Shown: positions 1-11,780, numbered from the stretch's first letter. The stretch is 64,000 nt of DNA from Boswellia sacra (GCA_013180625.2 SNVD02011027.1:1-64000); one strand, 5' to 3'. A program made the numbers and translations. Notes: generated by a model not told the origin, from the sequence alone.

Positions 1-447
1 CTGACACAGAGAATAAAAATCAACTCACATAAGCACCAAATGGTGTTTTGGCCATATCTTAAGATAGAAATATCCAAATGCTTTGATTCTTAATGTTTTG
101 GAAAGCTTATTCAAATATTCAGATCTTTTATGTTTTGAAGAAATTCAAATTTCAAACGGAAGGCTAACAGAATTATCATTCAATTTGGTGGACTGACATA
201 AGAAAGGAAAATCAAGTCACATGAGCACCGAATGGTGTTTTGGACATATCTTGAGCTACAGATATCCAAATGACTTGATTCTTGATGCGTTGGAAATCTT
301 ATTCAAATGTGAAAATCTTTTATGTTTTGTAGATTTTCAAATTTCAAATGAAACATTGACAAAAATGGCAGAAAAAATTACGGTTTTTATGGTGGGCAGA
401 AAATTTGGAGTTGGTGTCTTCACTTGATTAAGTTCATCTCATTTGCC

Positions 448-456
448 TATAAAAGG
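448..456 (+). promoter_or_regulatory. TATA box of the Copia LTR
   Basis: TATAAAAGG follows the U3 repeats and precedes a GC-richer leader. The same box is on the minus strand in the other LTR at 47766-47774. This is the usual position for the U3/R transcription start. Confidence 0.7.
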
Positions 457-660
457 AGCCATTCTCCCATGCATTCAATAAGTGCAAGAGAAGCATTTTA
501 TCAAGCAAAAAACAAGAGAAATATCAAGTCTAGAGAGCTTTTATATGCTTTATCTACTCTTTGAAGAGAGTTGTACTTTTGTTGTAGAAATTTTCTTTGT
601 TCTTGTATTGTGGTGAGAGTGAGATCTTCTTGTAAAGGATAAAAGTTATCCTTGAGAGAA

Positions 661-885
661 CTCTTTCCTTGGTGAGGTTGTTCATCAAGAAGAACTCTTG
701 GTATGGTGTTATCAAGGGTTGAAGGAAGTTGCCTTGGTGAGGTTGTTCATCAAGAAGAACTCTTGGTGTGGTGTTATCAAGAGTTGAAGGAAGTTGCCTT
801 GGTGAGGTTGTTCATCAAGAAGAACTCTTGGTGTGGTGTTATCAAGGGTTAAAGGAAAAAGTCTTGGTGAGGTTGTTCATCAAGC
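661..885 (+). repeat. LTR-internal minisatellite, about 65-bp unit, 4 copies
   Basis: The unit contains GGTGAGGTTGTTCATCAAG followed by AAGAACTCTTGGT. It occurs four times here, five times in the LTR at 40402-42143 and four times in the LTR at 46993-48783, so copy number varies between family members. Confidence 0.8.
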
Positions 886-1201
886 AAGTTGTAAAGATTT
901 CTACAACTTAGTAGAAAGCCTAGCTTGTGGAGCTAGGAGCCCGTGGACGTAGGCAAGGTTTGCCGAACCACGTACATCGAGTTTGCACTCTCTCTATCCC
1001 TATCCTCTTTACATTTACTTGCACTTCTGATTGTTCTTTATTCCCATTCTCTTGATTGCATTCTATTTTCATCTTCTTCACCTTTGTTCTTAAAGAAAGA
1101 TTTAAATAATTTTGATCTTTCAAGAAAAGTTTTCTAAATCCGTTTTTATAAATAAAAACCCATTTCACCCCCCCTCTTGGGTTGCCATACCTGGGTCAAC
1201 A

Positions 1202-1879
1202 GAAATGAGCAGAATCTGTAGACCATAAACACCATAATATATTGTTTGACAACAAGATGACCCACTTTTATGTGCTTATTTTATTTTTGTTCAAACATTA
1301 AATAAATTATTGCCAGCAACTAGGAATCTCACTTCAGTATTGTATAAACAGGAAGACTTGTCCTATTTACATTTTATAGTAATCTGTATGCTTTCAGTAT
1401 AAAGGAAAAGGTATTTGGGAAACAAATTCCCCATCTTATTTCAAGCTGTTTTGGAGAGAATTAATGGTTGGAAGCCATCTTGTGAGGGCCTGCTTTCGTC
1501 TTTCAATGAAATTGATTTATTTGCATTTTTGCTGCAGTTGCCCCTGTCACAAATTTAAGCTTGTGCAGATTGTTTCCTAGTGATATTGGGAAACTAAGCT
1601 CACAAGAAAATTTAACTGAAGCAAGCAAAAATTGTTATTAATATACATGTTGTATTTGGTGTTAGGTGGTTTCTATAAGCTTAACTTTTGGGGTTAGTGA
1701 CTCCTTTATATGGTATTAGAGCTGGGTTGAATAAGATGTCTTGTGTCTGAATTCCCTTATATATTCCTTATTTTGTCTGCTTTGAAGCTTCGATGCATTT
1801 ATCTTTACCTTATGTGCTATTTGGATTCTTGTAATATACAAATTATATATTATATACAAATTATGTACTTTTCAAAATA
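1202..1879. other. Intergenic, no gene seen
   Basis: AT-rich sequence without coding potential. A string TGGTATTAGAGC at 1711-1722 differs by one base from the initiator-tRNA-Met primer site of plant LTR elements and may mark an old retroelement leader, but no LTR could be delimited beside it. Confidence 0.5.
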
Positions 1880-1934
1880 AAAAATATATAATACGTGTCA
1901 GCCTGAAGTAGACTGACACGTATTATATATTTTT
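1880..1934. repeat. Perfect 22-bp inverted repeat with 11-bp loop
   Basis: Arms at 1880-1901 and 1913-1934 are exact reverse complements, each including ATACGTGTCAG or its complement. It sits at the outer edge of the CACTA-like subterminal region. Confidence 0.85.
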
Positions 1935-2420
1935 AAAGGTATATGTCGGTCAAAAACCGACACATAAAAGTTACACGAAAACAATGAAATATGTGTCACT
2001 CAGTGAATGAAATTAGATGTCGGCTTAAAAATGACACATATGTTATTGGTAAATGTCGGTCGTAAAACGACACATATGTATTAGATGCCCTTTTGTGTTA
2101 GTCAACGAATGACACAGGCATGTCGTTCGTTGACCGACATAAGATTTGTGTCAGTCAACGAATGACACTAGCATGTCGTTCCCTGACCGACACAAGATTT
2201 GTGTCACTTATTGACGGACACATATTTGGTACAATCGATACTATATGACACATATTTGTTAATACATGTCTGTTTGTGAACGACACATATGCTTGTGTCG
2301 GTTTGACCAAGTGACACGTATAGAATATGTGTCAGGGCCATTTATATCGCGCGAAGACCGACATGTATATTGATATGTGTCATTTTTCGGCCGACACAAA
2401 AGACCTTTTTTGTTGTAGTG
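1880..2420. mobile_element. Terminal and subterminal part of a CACTA (En/Spm-like) transposon
   Basis: The right edge reads, on the complementary strand, CACTACAACAAAAAAGG, the typical CACTA terminal inverted repeat. The interior is a dense series of short direct and inverted motifs of the type GTCGGTC/ACGACACAT, as in CACTA subterminal regions where transposase binds. No matching left terminus starting CACTACAA was found, so the element is truncated or decayed on the left. It lies against the gag start of a minus-strand Copia at 2421-2495. No transposase reading frame is present. Confidence 0.65.
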
Positions 2421-2751
2421 CGCGTTTGTAAGATTAGGAAAAATGTTTCTTGGAAAATTAGAATTGCCAGGAAAATTTGCAGTCTGATTAGCCATGATTC
2501 TCAACGGAGAGGCTCTGATACCATGATGAAAATATAGAAGCTTAAAGAGTAATTTTTATTAATTTTTAAACATACAGGACACATGCATATTTATATACAA
2601 TCTCAACAACCTCTCTGCTGACCTGTCACTCATTACATAACAGTTTTAACAACCTCTTTGCTGACCTGTCACTCTCACTAACAACTTGTAACAAACTCTC
2701 AACTCGAACAAGTAGCTTGAGTTCTCTAAACGAATCTAAAGTGTGCCCACA
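2421..2751 (-). mobile_element. 5' end of a Copia element: LTR, primer site and start of gag
   Basis: Read on the minus strand, an LTR of about 228 bp (2751 to 2524) starts TGTGGGCAC and ends TTCATCA. It is followed directly by TGGTATCAGAGCC at 2523-2511, the initiator-tRNA-Met primer binding site. A gag-like reading frame starts at the ATG at 2495 (MANQTANFPGNSNF) and runs to 2421, where the CACTA terminus begins. A TATA-like string lies within the LTR near 2590. The rest of the element is missing. Confidence is good for the LTR/primer junction, lower for the exact outer LTR edge. Confidence 0.65.
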
Positions 2752-2999
2752 TGGAGGAAAAGATAGATCATTTTAATACATTGAATTTTGTACTTTTTTC
2801 CCTTTCACAAAAGTCGATATTTATATCAAAATTTTTTCTTAATGAATTTAATACATGTTATTAGAATACATGCTAAATATAATTTAAATATATAAAAGGA
2901 ATTAATCTCTTAAGATATGTCTAAACAAACTTTATTTTTTCTCGTCAATTTTTACTATGGATATGATTTTGACAAATTCTTTGAAGTTAATTTCATGAG

Positions 3000-3053
<54 letters not shown>

Positions 3054-3924
3054 TAAAATTTTGTATTTCTTCGAATATGGTTGTAACAATTTTAAAATTT
3101 TTAAAATAAATTTTGTATTAATGTCAAAATCATCTAGATAATAATGATTTTTTTAAACAAAAGTTTATTAATATAGAGACCTTTAAAATTAAAAATCTTA
3201 CAACCATTTTAAAAATGAACTTAGCATGTAATAGACTTGAAACCTTTCATGAGGATTTTTAAGAATTTACCAATTCATCAAAAATATATAATAATGCTAT
3301 ACTTATGAAAAAGAGTAATATCCAACTTTATATCTTTATGATAGTTGATATACCATTATCACAGCTATTTTTAGAAGTTGATCTAAAAAAGAAATAAATA
3401 TATTATATAGTCGTTTTAAAAAAGAAATAAATATGTGGTACAGCCGCTATATTGAGCCGCTATATTGGAGTGTGCCCAACAAGTAGGCACCACAGAGACT
3501 ATCCACGCTGATGCCATTCATTCATCTCTACGGTCCACCAGACAAGCTAACCTGGCAAGTCTGGCTTTCAGAGAATTTGTCTCATCAGCAGTTAGTCGAT
3601 TGACACAAGTACTCTTGTGCTTCAAAGTAAGGCATAAGTTGGTTACCAAGTTTGAATACCAATGGTAGCTTTTCTCGTTGGATACCAAGTTTTTGTTGGT
3701 ACAAGTGATTTGCTTACATAATAAATCGATCCTTGGACCTTGCCTTTTTTGTTGTTAAGAACTGAGCTAACGGTTCAGTCAGAACTTGCTGGGTTACAAG
3801 AAGAGTACTATCGCTTTAAGTTGTGGTCTTGTAAGCAAATTAAGGAGAGTTTGTTAGTAAGATACTCCATCGTTTGCTAAAAAGCATTATCACACTTCTC
3901 AGTCCATATCATGTTCAAACCACC
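2752..3924. other. Intergenic AT-rich stretch with a TA microsatellite
   Basis: A (TA)n tract occupies about 3005-3050. The remainder holds no gene I can support. The upstream part of the Gypsy remnant at 3925 may extend into its right end, but I could not follow its reading frame there. Confidence 0.6.
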
Positions 3925-4580
3925 CATTCGGTGGCCTATATTTAGTGGAAAACTATACGATTCGAGGGCGCGTTTGCACCTATAATATGGAGTTCTATGT
4001 TATAGTGTAAACAATTAATGAAACATTGGACGCACTACTTGTTTAAAAAAGAATTGTTAATTTCTATACTAACCATGATGCACTCAAACATCTTCATAGC
4101 CAGGATAAAAAGGTGTCTCTTAGGCGTGCTTCTTCGATAGCGTATGCTCTAGCAGTTTACGTTTGTATTTAAGCACAAAACGCAGTGTAAAAAATAAGAG
4201 TTGAGGATGCTTTGAGTCGTTGACTTAGCTTGGTGACTATGTTACCCAGTTTAGATTCATTTTCTAAATTGAATTTCACCAACGCTTTCTTTTCAATTGT
4301 TGTAGGCAATTAGAGCTTGGAACACGATGAGTTTCTCTTTTAAGCGGAACCAATCATGTATTCTTCTTTGTAGCATGAGATTAATTAAACATTGGTTAGT
4401 TGATTTGCATTGTGAAGGGCATGTAGGAAGGGACAGAACTTTAAAGTTGTTGGTTATTTTTGGCCATCAGCATGGAAGGAAGCTGTCAGATTTGTGGAGA
4501 GAATGCTCATTTTCATGGGACTTTTTTGATGATGACAATGAGGACAAGATTTGGAGGTTTTTTCTAACCTAGGAAGGATG
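3925..4580 (+). pseudogene. Ty3/Gypsy pol remnant: RNase H end and integrase zinc-finger region
   Basis: Conceptual translation across frames gives, in order, RNase H-like blocks (FSGKLYDSRARLHLYNMEF near 3935-3995, HDALKHLHSQ near 4076-4107, VEDALSR near 4207-4230) and then a pre-integrase zinc-binding block at 4327-4500 (FSFKRNQSC, EGHVGRDRTLKLL). This is the order seen in chromovirus-type Gypsy pol. Stops and frameshifts are frequent. The integrase core is missing: the sequence passes to an acidic tail (FDDDNEDK) near 4530-4555 that resembles a polyprotein C-terminus. No intact LTR was identified next to it. The Gypsy assignment is firm, the lineage is not. Confidence 0.6.
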
Positions 4581-4997
4581 ATATCAACTAGATTGGTTAA
4601 AATTTAAGAATCTTTGAGACCACCTAAAATAGTACTGGGGCTCGCTTCATTCCTTTTTTTTTTAAAAAAAAAAAATTTCTATTTATTTGTATCTTAGGAA
4701 AGTTTTAATTCCTTAATCTCTTCTTCTAGGAATTTCTATTTTTTATGTCGTTTGTTTTGGTAGTTTTATTTTGATTTTGATTTTGATACCATAATACTAA
4801 TAACTTAGAACTTACTGAACATGGGGTTAACTTCTATACTTTATTATTTAAAATTATGTCTTTAGGAAAAACCCTTGAAGGACAACATCCGTGATCCGTT
4901 TCTCTCAATACCAATTCAAGACTTAACATAACGACAAATCCAAAGAGCAATTTATTACATTAATTGTAGCTTTATCTCGGCCATTTCGAGTAAAACA
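4581..4997. other. Intergenic, probable 3' flank of the GST gene
   Basis: AT-rich with homopolymer runs near 4655-4675. The part from about 4860 lies directly downstream of the minus-strand GST stop codon and would contain its 3' untranslated region. Confidence 0.4.
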
Positions 4998-6457
4998 TTA
5001 CCGCTCTGATGGGTTAAAGTAGTTATATATCACTTTGCTCCGCTCGTGGAAGTAGACAAGCATCTTATCCCTAGGTGGTAATATGTCTTTGATAACAGGG
5101 TGGCTGAGAAACTTGCTCATCCATGCACTAGTGGCCGGAAATTTAATAGGATCCATAATCTGCATAGACCCAACTTCTTCCCACGCAGGCAGCCAGTAAG
5201 AGATCCATCCCATTGCAATGTCCAGATAGCCAATGCTTTCATCTCCTTGCAAGCAACTCTTTGCTTTGAGCTCTCCCTCTATCTTTTCCAAGGCTTCTAT
5301 TGATTCTTTAACAGCCTTCTCTTTTGCCTCTCCTTTGGACCACATTGCTGTCCATGCGGCATCCAAAAGCTAACCAACAATAACAGAAGTTGGTAATTGA
5401 TATAATTGCGATGCTACACGGCAAATGTTTGTTATTAGTTTTTAACAAACACCAAGAGTAAAAAAGATCCCCATAGAAAGTTGTTATTAAAGCAAAGATT
5501 GCAAAATGGAAAGATTCTATAAATCAAGGAGAATTCTTTGAATTTTATTATGTGAACAAACCTGACAAGCCCTCTCTCCCTACAATCCCTGATTTTTCTT
5601 TCTCAGAAAAGAGACCATTCTAGTGAACTGAGATTGGCATTTTCATAAGGATGTGTATGGAGGAATATATTTTACAAAACCAGTAGAAAGGATGATCTAA
5701 GTTCTCATACTAGATATAGTAAATATAGAATTTTATACGATATGTGATCCTAAATTTACCAATTTAGAGCTCTGTAAGTTCCTGAAATAACCCTTCAAAT
5801 ATTAGAAATGGATCAAATTGAATTGGATTTTCAACCGCCTTAATTTTGTGGATTAAATTAATGAAGTATCAAATCTCATCCCTCAATTCAACCCGAGTAG
5901 TGAGACTTGCGTACGACTTGTTATTCCTACACTGTTCAAAACGGCGTCGTGAAAGACAACAAAATTTTGTTTTCAAAACCAGTTGACAAATTTTCAAAAC
6001 AATCAATTAAGCCGCATTATTCAACGGATGGAAGGTTCCTCCTTTAGATTTTAAATAAGTTTTTAAGCATTTAAAATTACTTTATATTTAGACAGAAGAA
6101 TAAAAAGAAAAACCATATCTGTAAATGTTGAATACAAATACTCACCTTCTCTTCTGCAAGTTTAATCCAAAATCTTGACATCGCTCTTTCATAAGGATCT
6201 TTAGGCAGCAATGGATTGTGCTTCCAAGTCTCATCGATGTACTCCAGAATAACAAACGACTCAGCGATCGCTTTTTGGTCATGGACTAGCACAGGAACCT
6301 TTTTATGAACTGGGTTCAGCTCTAAAAGCCTGGAACTCTTGTTAAAGATATCTTCTTCTACGTATTCATATTCAATACCCTTCAGCTTCAACGCCCACTC
6401 TACTCTGAACGAAAATGGACTACACCAAAACCCTAGCAGCGTCACTTCTGTTCCCAT
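4998..6457 (-). CDS. Tau-class glutathione S-transferase, two exons
   Basis: Predicted cytosolic enzyme that conjugates glutathione to electrophilic xenobiotics and stress products. Exon 1 is 6457-6146 (104 codons) and exon 2 is 5369-4998 (123 codons plus stop), joined in phase 0 across a 776-bp GT-AG intron (donor GTGAGT, acceptor GGTTAG). The product is 227 residues, normal for tau GSTs. The N-terminal thioredoxin-like domain has the catalytic Ser13 in [17 protein letters not shown] at residues 52-59 and the glutathione-contacting ES at 66-67 followed by EYIDETW. The C-terminal helical domain includes [13 protein letters not shown]. The start at 6457 is preferred because a TATA box lies 44 bp upstream at 6501-6508, whereas the in-frame ATG at 6547 lies upstream of that box. 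A second, damaged copy in the same orientation lies at 11814-13174. No coding defect was seen. Confidence 0.9.
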
Positions 6458-6500
6458 AGTTTTGTTCTGTTCTTGAGGAGCTAAATCTACTTTTCCACCA

Positions 6501-6508
6501 TTTATATA
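6501..6508 (-). promoter_or_regulatory. TATA box of the GST gene
   Basis: On the minus strand CATATATAAA lies about 45 bp before the ATG at 6457. The paralogue has an equivalent box at 13231-13239, which supports both start choices. Confidence 0.6.
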
Positions 6509-6683
6509 TGCAAACTGAGACGGCAATTTTGACTGGTGTGATTCCACTAGTTTAGGTAGAGACGTTGAAAAGACTACATTATCCTAGGTTGCCTGCAAAA
6601 TTTTGCCACTTTCACCTAAATCTTAGTTGTCATGAATATTTTCAAAGATTATTTGCAAGGAAGTCGTTTTTGCTGACTTCAAG

Positions 6684-9155
6684 GGTAAAGCCCATTAATT
6701 TTTTTTTAACTTAAGCTTACCCCATTATGTTAGCAAATCAGTCCAATATTTTAGCCCAGAAGTCATTTTTTTTTTCATTTTTTTTCATTTTTAATTAGGA
6801 ATTATTAGAAACAAAAATCTAGAAGGGAAGGCAGAGAGAGAGACGTGAGAGAAGAAGGAGAAGGGTAAGAGAAGGCTTGATTTTCAAGAAAAATTTGTAG
6901 AAATTGAGGTAAATTATTCATCTCCTAGCTTAATTAGATTGTATAATTTTAATTCATATCTCTAAATCAATATTAGGAGGAGGTTATTTGATATTTAGAG
7001 ATGTAATAAAGAGAGAAACTAGAGAGAGAAATGAGATTTTCATGCTTATTTAGGCTTCAATTTCTTGTATTTTGAAGGAATTGAAGTTTTGATGATAATT
7101 ATGGAAAATTAGGGTTCTATAAACAGTATAGATTTTGAAAATTATATCAGCCTGTTGGATTTGAATCTGATTCTGAAATTTTAATATGTTAAAATAGACA
7201 TCCTAAGGATTTGTTTAAAATTGGATTCACTGAAAAATGTGGAGTATGCAATTTATTATGAATTTTCGAAGTTTACTGTTTACCACTGGAAATTCAGTTT
7301 TTCTGCAGAAAAATAGTTTTGGGCAAGTTAATTGAGTTATCTAGAGGTCTTCAAAAATTATGAAATTTGGGATATGAGTTTGTATATATGTGTAGTTTAA
7401 AACTGGAGAGTTTTGTAAATTTACGAATTTAGTACAAATTATCATGTATTTTGGAATAGGGAGAGGTTAGTTCTGAAAATGAATTTACAGAATTTATGTA
7501 TCTGAAAAAAATGAAGGATTTGAGTTATCTAATGAGTATATAATGCTATGAAATTTTATATGGTATTAGACATGTATGTGTAGAAGATTTTTATAAAATA
7601 TTAGACCATTTGGATGAGTCAATTAATTATTAAAAATCGGAGAACCAGAATTGCTCTGTTTACGAAGTGTGGAAATGGAGTTAATTAGGAGAGTTAGTAT
7701 GTTATTCGTGAGACTGGGGTTTTGTGCTATTAAAGAATTTTATTTGGCTTTTCCCTTAGGTGAGACTGCGGTTCCTAATACATATCGGGATTCGATCGCA
7801 GAAGAGGTTGCCACACAAGTTGATCTATGAGATTGTGAGTGGGAAAAATACTATTTTTACCAACAATTGAACTATAAATTATAAATTTCTATTTTTTTAT
7901 AATTGTTAGCAAGACTTTATTATGTTAGTAAATAGATATTCCTTTATTCTAGTATGAAGCATATTTTATAGTTTATCAAATTTTGTCTATACAGTTATCG
8001 GAAATGATTGTTTAATGTTTTAGAGATTTAAAAGTAAAGAATTGAATTTTTATGTTTTACTAAGATAGTACCCAATTCATTCAGATAGTAAAATTATAGA
8101 GGTCTTTGGGACCCATTCAGACACATATAGAGGCTTTGGGCCGCGTGATCTAGATGTTTAGCCCTTTGGGGACAGCTCTGCGCATGCGTAGGATCAGTAT
8201 AGTGATATCTTAGCCTGAGCGATCCTAGCCCCCCCAGGTCATGATCAGTCAGATTAGTTTGGGTACTTGATTAGTGAAATTGTAATGACTTAGAAATTTA
8301 AATTATGAAATGAGTTTTATGAGATTTAGAAACTTAATATATTTATCATTTTGAATGTTGAATGCAAGTAGAAATGCGTTAGAAGATTTTTATATTCAAA
8401 TTTAGATTTTGTGAAAGGCATAGAAATTATTGAAAGAATTGCTTCCTCGTTTTTGTATCCTTTCTAAGTAGTTTTCTTATTAATGTTAGTAAAGCATAAT
8501 TTTTAATTAATTTATTATTATGATATAGTATTTTATTTTATGCAAATTTTTATCTATTTTAATGACTCTATCCCACTCACTGAGGTTATACTCACCCTAT
8601 TTTCTTTTCTTTAAAAAACCCCTTTTTCTCCAAGAGATTGCAGTGTTCAGTCGGAACGCCAGTAGCTGCTTGAGGTTGGCCATTTGATGATGTTTTGAGA
8701 GCTTTCTCTTTTATATCTTATTGTATTATCGTAGATGGTTTTCTTGCATATGTAAATATTTGATATCGTATATGTATCAAAGATTTGTTTTAGTTTCTTT
8801 TAGACATTTTTGTTTACTCATCATGCTTGAGTTTTTAAACTTATATAAAAATTTTAATTGTAAACTTTTTGAATCATAATTAATCACACTTGAGTCCGGA
8901 GGCCATATTTTCTTTTAAAGACTATTTTGGAGGTACAATTATTTTAACAGAGGACTTAAGGTCCCGAAAAGGAAGTTAGTGGTTATATAAATATTTTGTA
9001 AGTGTTGAATTTTGTGTACTTGGCAGGGAGGTTAGTCCAAAATGCAGGGGAGACTCTGCCAAAATTTTCGTAAATTTACATATTTTAAAAAGTTAAATTT
9101 TCTTAGTACAGTTTTAGGCACGATTCGCCCGTGTTAGCTAGGGGCGGGTCGTGTC
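6684..9155. mobile_element. Probable solo LTR of a Gypsy-type element (about 2.47 kb)
   Basis: The block has no coding capacity. It begins with a purine-rich leader-like stretch near 6820-6880 and contains the phrase CCCACTCACTGAGG followed by ACTCACCC near 8570-8600. It ends TTCGCCCGTG...GGGCGGGTCGTGTCA at 9155. These features resemble long LTRs of Tekay/Del-like chromoviruses as I recall them. TCAAG follows the right end (9156-9160) and also occurs at 6679-6683, a possible 5-bp target duplication, but the left end does not begin TG, so the left boundary is provisional. Confidence 0.45.
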
Positions 9156-9490
9156 ATCAAGTTCTGTTTTTATCTGTATGGAAAGTAATTTTTGTGACAT
9201 AATAAATCTGTCACCATGTCATCATTTCTTCTTTCTTCAGGTCTTCAAGGAAAGGCGATTTTAATTTATTTGAAATACATATTCTGATGTGAGGTAATTT
9301 CCTCTTCTTCTACGACTTGAAATAGGCTTTGGAGGAGCATGGTTTTGAAGCTCTTAGAGTGTACAGAGAATCCTAGCTCTATCCTTTAAAGCCTGAAATG
9401 TTGAAGCGCATGCATAACAAACATTCCAACGTACTGAACCGATCATGGGTTTCTTTTATTTCTCTCAACATACTATGTTTTGTTTGGGGT

Positions 9491-9536
9491 CAGCCTACAG
9501 TGCACCTGGCGCATTTGATGCGCCTGCTACTGTAGA
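9491..9536. repeat. Imperfect short hairpin
   Basis: CTACAGTGCACCTGGCGCAT is followed after a three-base loop by ATGCGCCTGCTACTGTAG. The arms are complementary apart from a few bases. It may be the end of a miniature element, but no duplication was found. Confidence 0.5.
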
Positions 9537-9658
9537 GCTTGTCTTGTGTATGGCTGCCATTTGGTAGGGAATGAAGTTAGCTTACAACCAGGCTTCTTGC
9601 AATCGAAACTGTATAAACAATCTTGCTGCAGTAAGCTGTGTTACTGTTTAAATAGTGA

Positions 9659-9958
9659 AAATAATAATATTTAACTATTTTTTACATATTAAGATGATTA
9701 TAAAAATTAAATTTTTGACAAGTGAAAATTTTAAATACATATTTAACTATTTTTATACATTAATATGACCAAAAAAATTTAATTTCTTGGCATGTGAAAA
9801 TTCTTAATATATATTTAACTATTTTTGTACGTCAATATGACAATAAAATTTTATTTTTTTGACACGTGAAAATTTTTAATATATGTTTAACTATTTTTAT
9901 ACATTAATATGACAATAAAAATTTAGGAAATTAGTTTTTTTCTTGACATGTGAAAATA
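9659..9958. repeat. Tandem repeat, about 72-bp unit, 4 degenerate copies
   Basis: Each unit has TTTAACTATTTTT, then a TTAATATGAC-like string, then TTGACACGTGAAAA or a close variant. The G-box-like core CACGTG is fully conserved in only one of the four copies; the others have CATGTG or CAAGTG. Confidence 0.75.
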
Positions 9959-9984
9959 CTTTCTGGGAATACATCTTTTACAAT

Positions 9985-10540
9985 TCGGGATCATGCTTTA
10001 TACAAGTCAATACAATAAGTCCGAAACAACTACGGTTCCTCTCCTCCGACCGATGGCAATACTGTCATCGTCATGCACATGCCCTCCACGGTTGAAATCG
10101 CTAAATTATCTCTCCAGTTTTAGCTGAAACACCAAATTTCTCACGGCTCTCGCCTTTTATACGACCCAGAAATTCCTCTTTATCGTTTCAGGACCGTGCT
10201 TTGTACGAGTCAAGAATGTCAATATAATAAGTCAGGAACGACTACGATTCCCCCAACCGGCCACGGTAATGCCTGCACCCTTCCGTGTGCACCCTCCGCA
10301 GTTAGAATATCCAAATTAATTAGCCCTCTGGTTTCATTTGACACGTGAAATTTCCTATCATTCAAGCCTTTTGTACAACTCGAGAATGCCCCTCTTCCAT
10401 GTCGGGATTGTGCTTTGTACGAGTAGGGAATGCCAATACAATAAGTTGGAAATAACTCCAATTCCCACCCCCACCTCGACACATGACAATGCCTGCACTA
10501 TTGCATGTGGCTCTACGATTAGAATCGCCAAATTATCTGG
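9985..10540. repeat. Tandem repeat, about 205-215 bp unit, 3 degenerate copies
   Basis: Anchor strings GTGCTTTGTACGAGT and AATACAATAAGT recur at about 9993, 10196 and 10410, giving spacings near 203 and 214 bp. Copies are GC-richer than their surroundings. The reading frames on both strands here result from the repetition and show no protein family. Confidence 0.75.
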
Positions 10541-10545
10541 TTAAT

Positions 10546-11780
10546 TTTTTAAAAAATATATTTTACCATTTTATTAAAATAATCAAATAAGTAATTACTT
10601 ATATACTATAATAAAGTTTAATAAATAATTTATTAGTAAAGATTATTAATGGGGGTCATTTGTCATTGTCATTTTCTTTACGGCCATAGCCAAAACTTGT
10701 ACGTGGCGTCTTTGTGTTAAAACTCCAAGTGGGCTGGGGTACTAGAACATTTACAAGCAAATACCCTCCAAAAGACATTAGTCCGTTAAAACATTATGGC
10801 ATGACGGGTTGAAACCCAAACCTGTTAACACATAAATAAATACGAAGGACCTTTGTTCCAACATCATTTTGCTTTGGAGTGTCGCTGCAAGTTTTGTGTC
10901 GTCAGAACACGGCACCATCAACTTGAGTTCGACTCGTGCCTGATATACCGGTGTTCAACGCTCTGCGCATCCTCCAATAACTAACTCGCTAAATAGGTAT
11001 ATGTTTATTATTAACTCAATGTTGTCATCGACACTTCTATAGTTGCGCAAACGTGCACATGTGAACCAGCGTTGGCCGAAGATGACGGCACCTCCATAAT
11101 GCAGTGTCTCATGGCACCAATGAAGCTGAGCCATCGAAGTGAAGCAGGTATAACAACGGAGGGATCATAATGAAATATTTAAATAGAAATCACAAACACC
11201 CGACAATAAAATATGCATGCAACTTCGATGGTCTACGAAAATCAATTATTTTAACACGGAAATCTCTTAAATTCCACTTAAACTACTCACCTAATCCACC
11301 CACTTCCTCTTCATTTACGTTGTTACTACATGCCTCTGCCTTCGCTACCATGTAGAGGCAAAACACCTGCGACCCAATCTTTGTTCCAATTACAGTACCT
11401 CTGCCTAGGCCCCGCGTTTGCCCCCCGGCTGTGTGAATTGTAACACCAATAATGAAGTACGAAGCAGGAGAGCCAACTGGGTACTGGGTATGGGTTCCCC
11501 CCCTCGTGTACTGCAACAAATTGGGACAGCCTTTTCCACAAGTTTTATTTTCCGCTTTTTTCTAAAATTTTTAACCGGCTACTCCGGTTGCACTTCATTT
11601 GTCCAAACCTGTTCGATTGAGCGCACGGTCCAAAAATAGGGTGCATTCAATGCGCTGGGTGCATGTTAGCTGTGGCCCTTTGGAAAAACTTTCAAGTTCA
11701 ATATCCGTTTCTTTCAAAACCAAATCAGACTATATACACATAATATTATCTCCAAAAAGCAATTTATTACAATAATTCAA
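10546..11780. other. Intergenic, no supported gene
   Basis: Mixed-composition sequence with several short open frames on both strands at 11170-11640, none with recognisable domains or splice context. The right part is the 3' flank of the damaged GST copy. Confidence 0.5.

Larger units (their letters stand above)
1..1201 (+). mobile_element. LTR of a SIRE-like Copia element (3' or solo LTR, left end outside window)
   Basis: This stretch matches, in reverse orientation, the two LTRs at 40402-42143 and 46993-48783. It shares their tandem U3 blocks, the TATA box, the 60-70 bp minisatellite and the terminal string ending CCTGGGTCAACA at 1201. The base after the end is GAAAT, with no TGGTATCAGAGC primer site, so this is either a 3' LTR whose body lies left of the window or a solo LTR. 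The short open frame at 221-427 lies wholly in U3, recurs in the other LTR copies and is not a gene. Confidence 0.88.

Noticed and set aside
221..427. 68-codon frame beginning MSTEWCFGHILSYRYPND, also present in both other LTRs
   Set aside because: It lies in U3 of an LTR upstream of the TATA box. Its recurrence comes from LTR duplication, not from selection for protein.
1711..1722. TGGTATTAGAGC resembling an initiator-tRNA-Met primer site
   Set aside because: One mismatch, no LTR end directly before it and no gag after it. Could be an old relic but cannot be supported as an element.
6077..6547. Longer N-terminus for the intact GST starting at the ATG at 6547
   Set aside because: The TATA box at 6501-6508 lies downstream of that ATG, the extra 30 residues are not GST-like, and the paralogue starts at the position equivalent to 6457.
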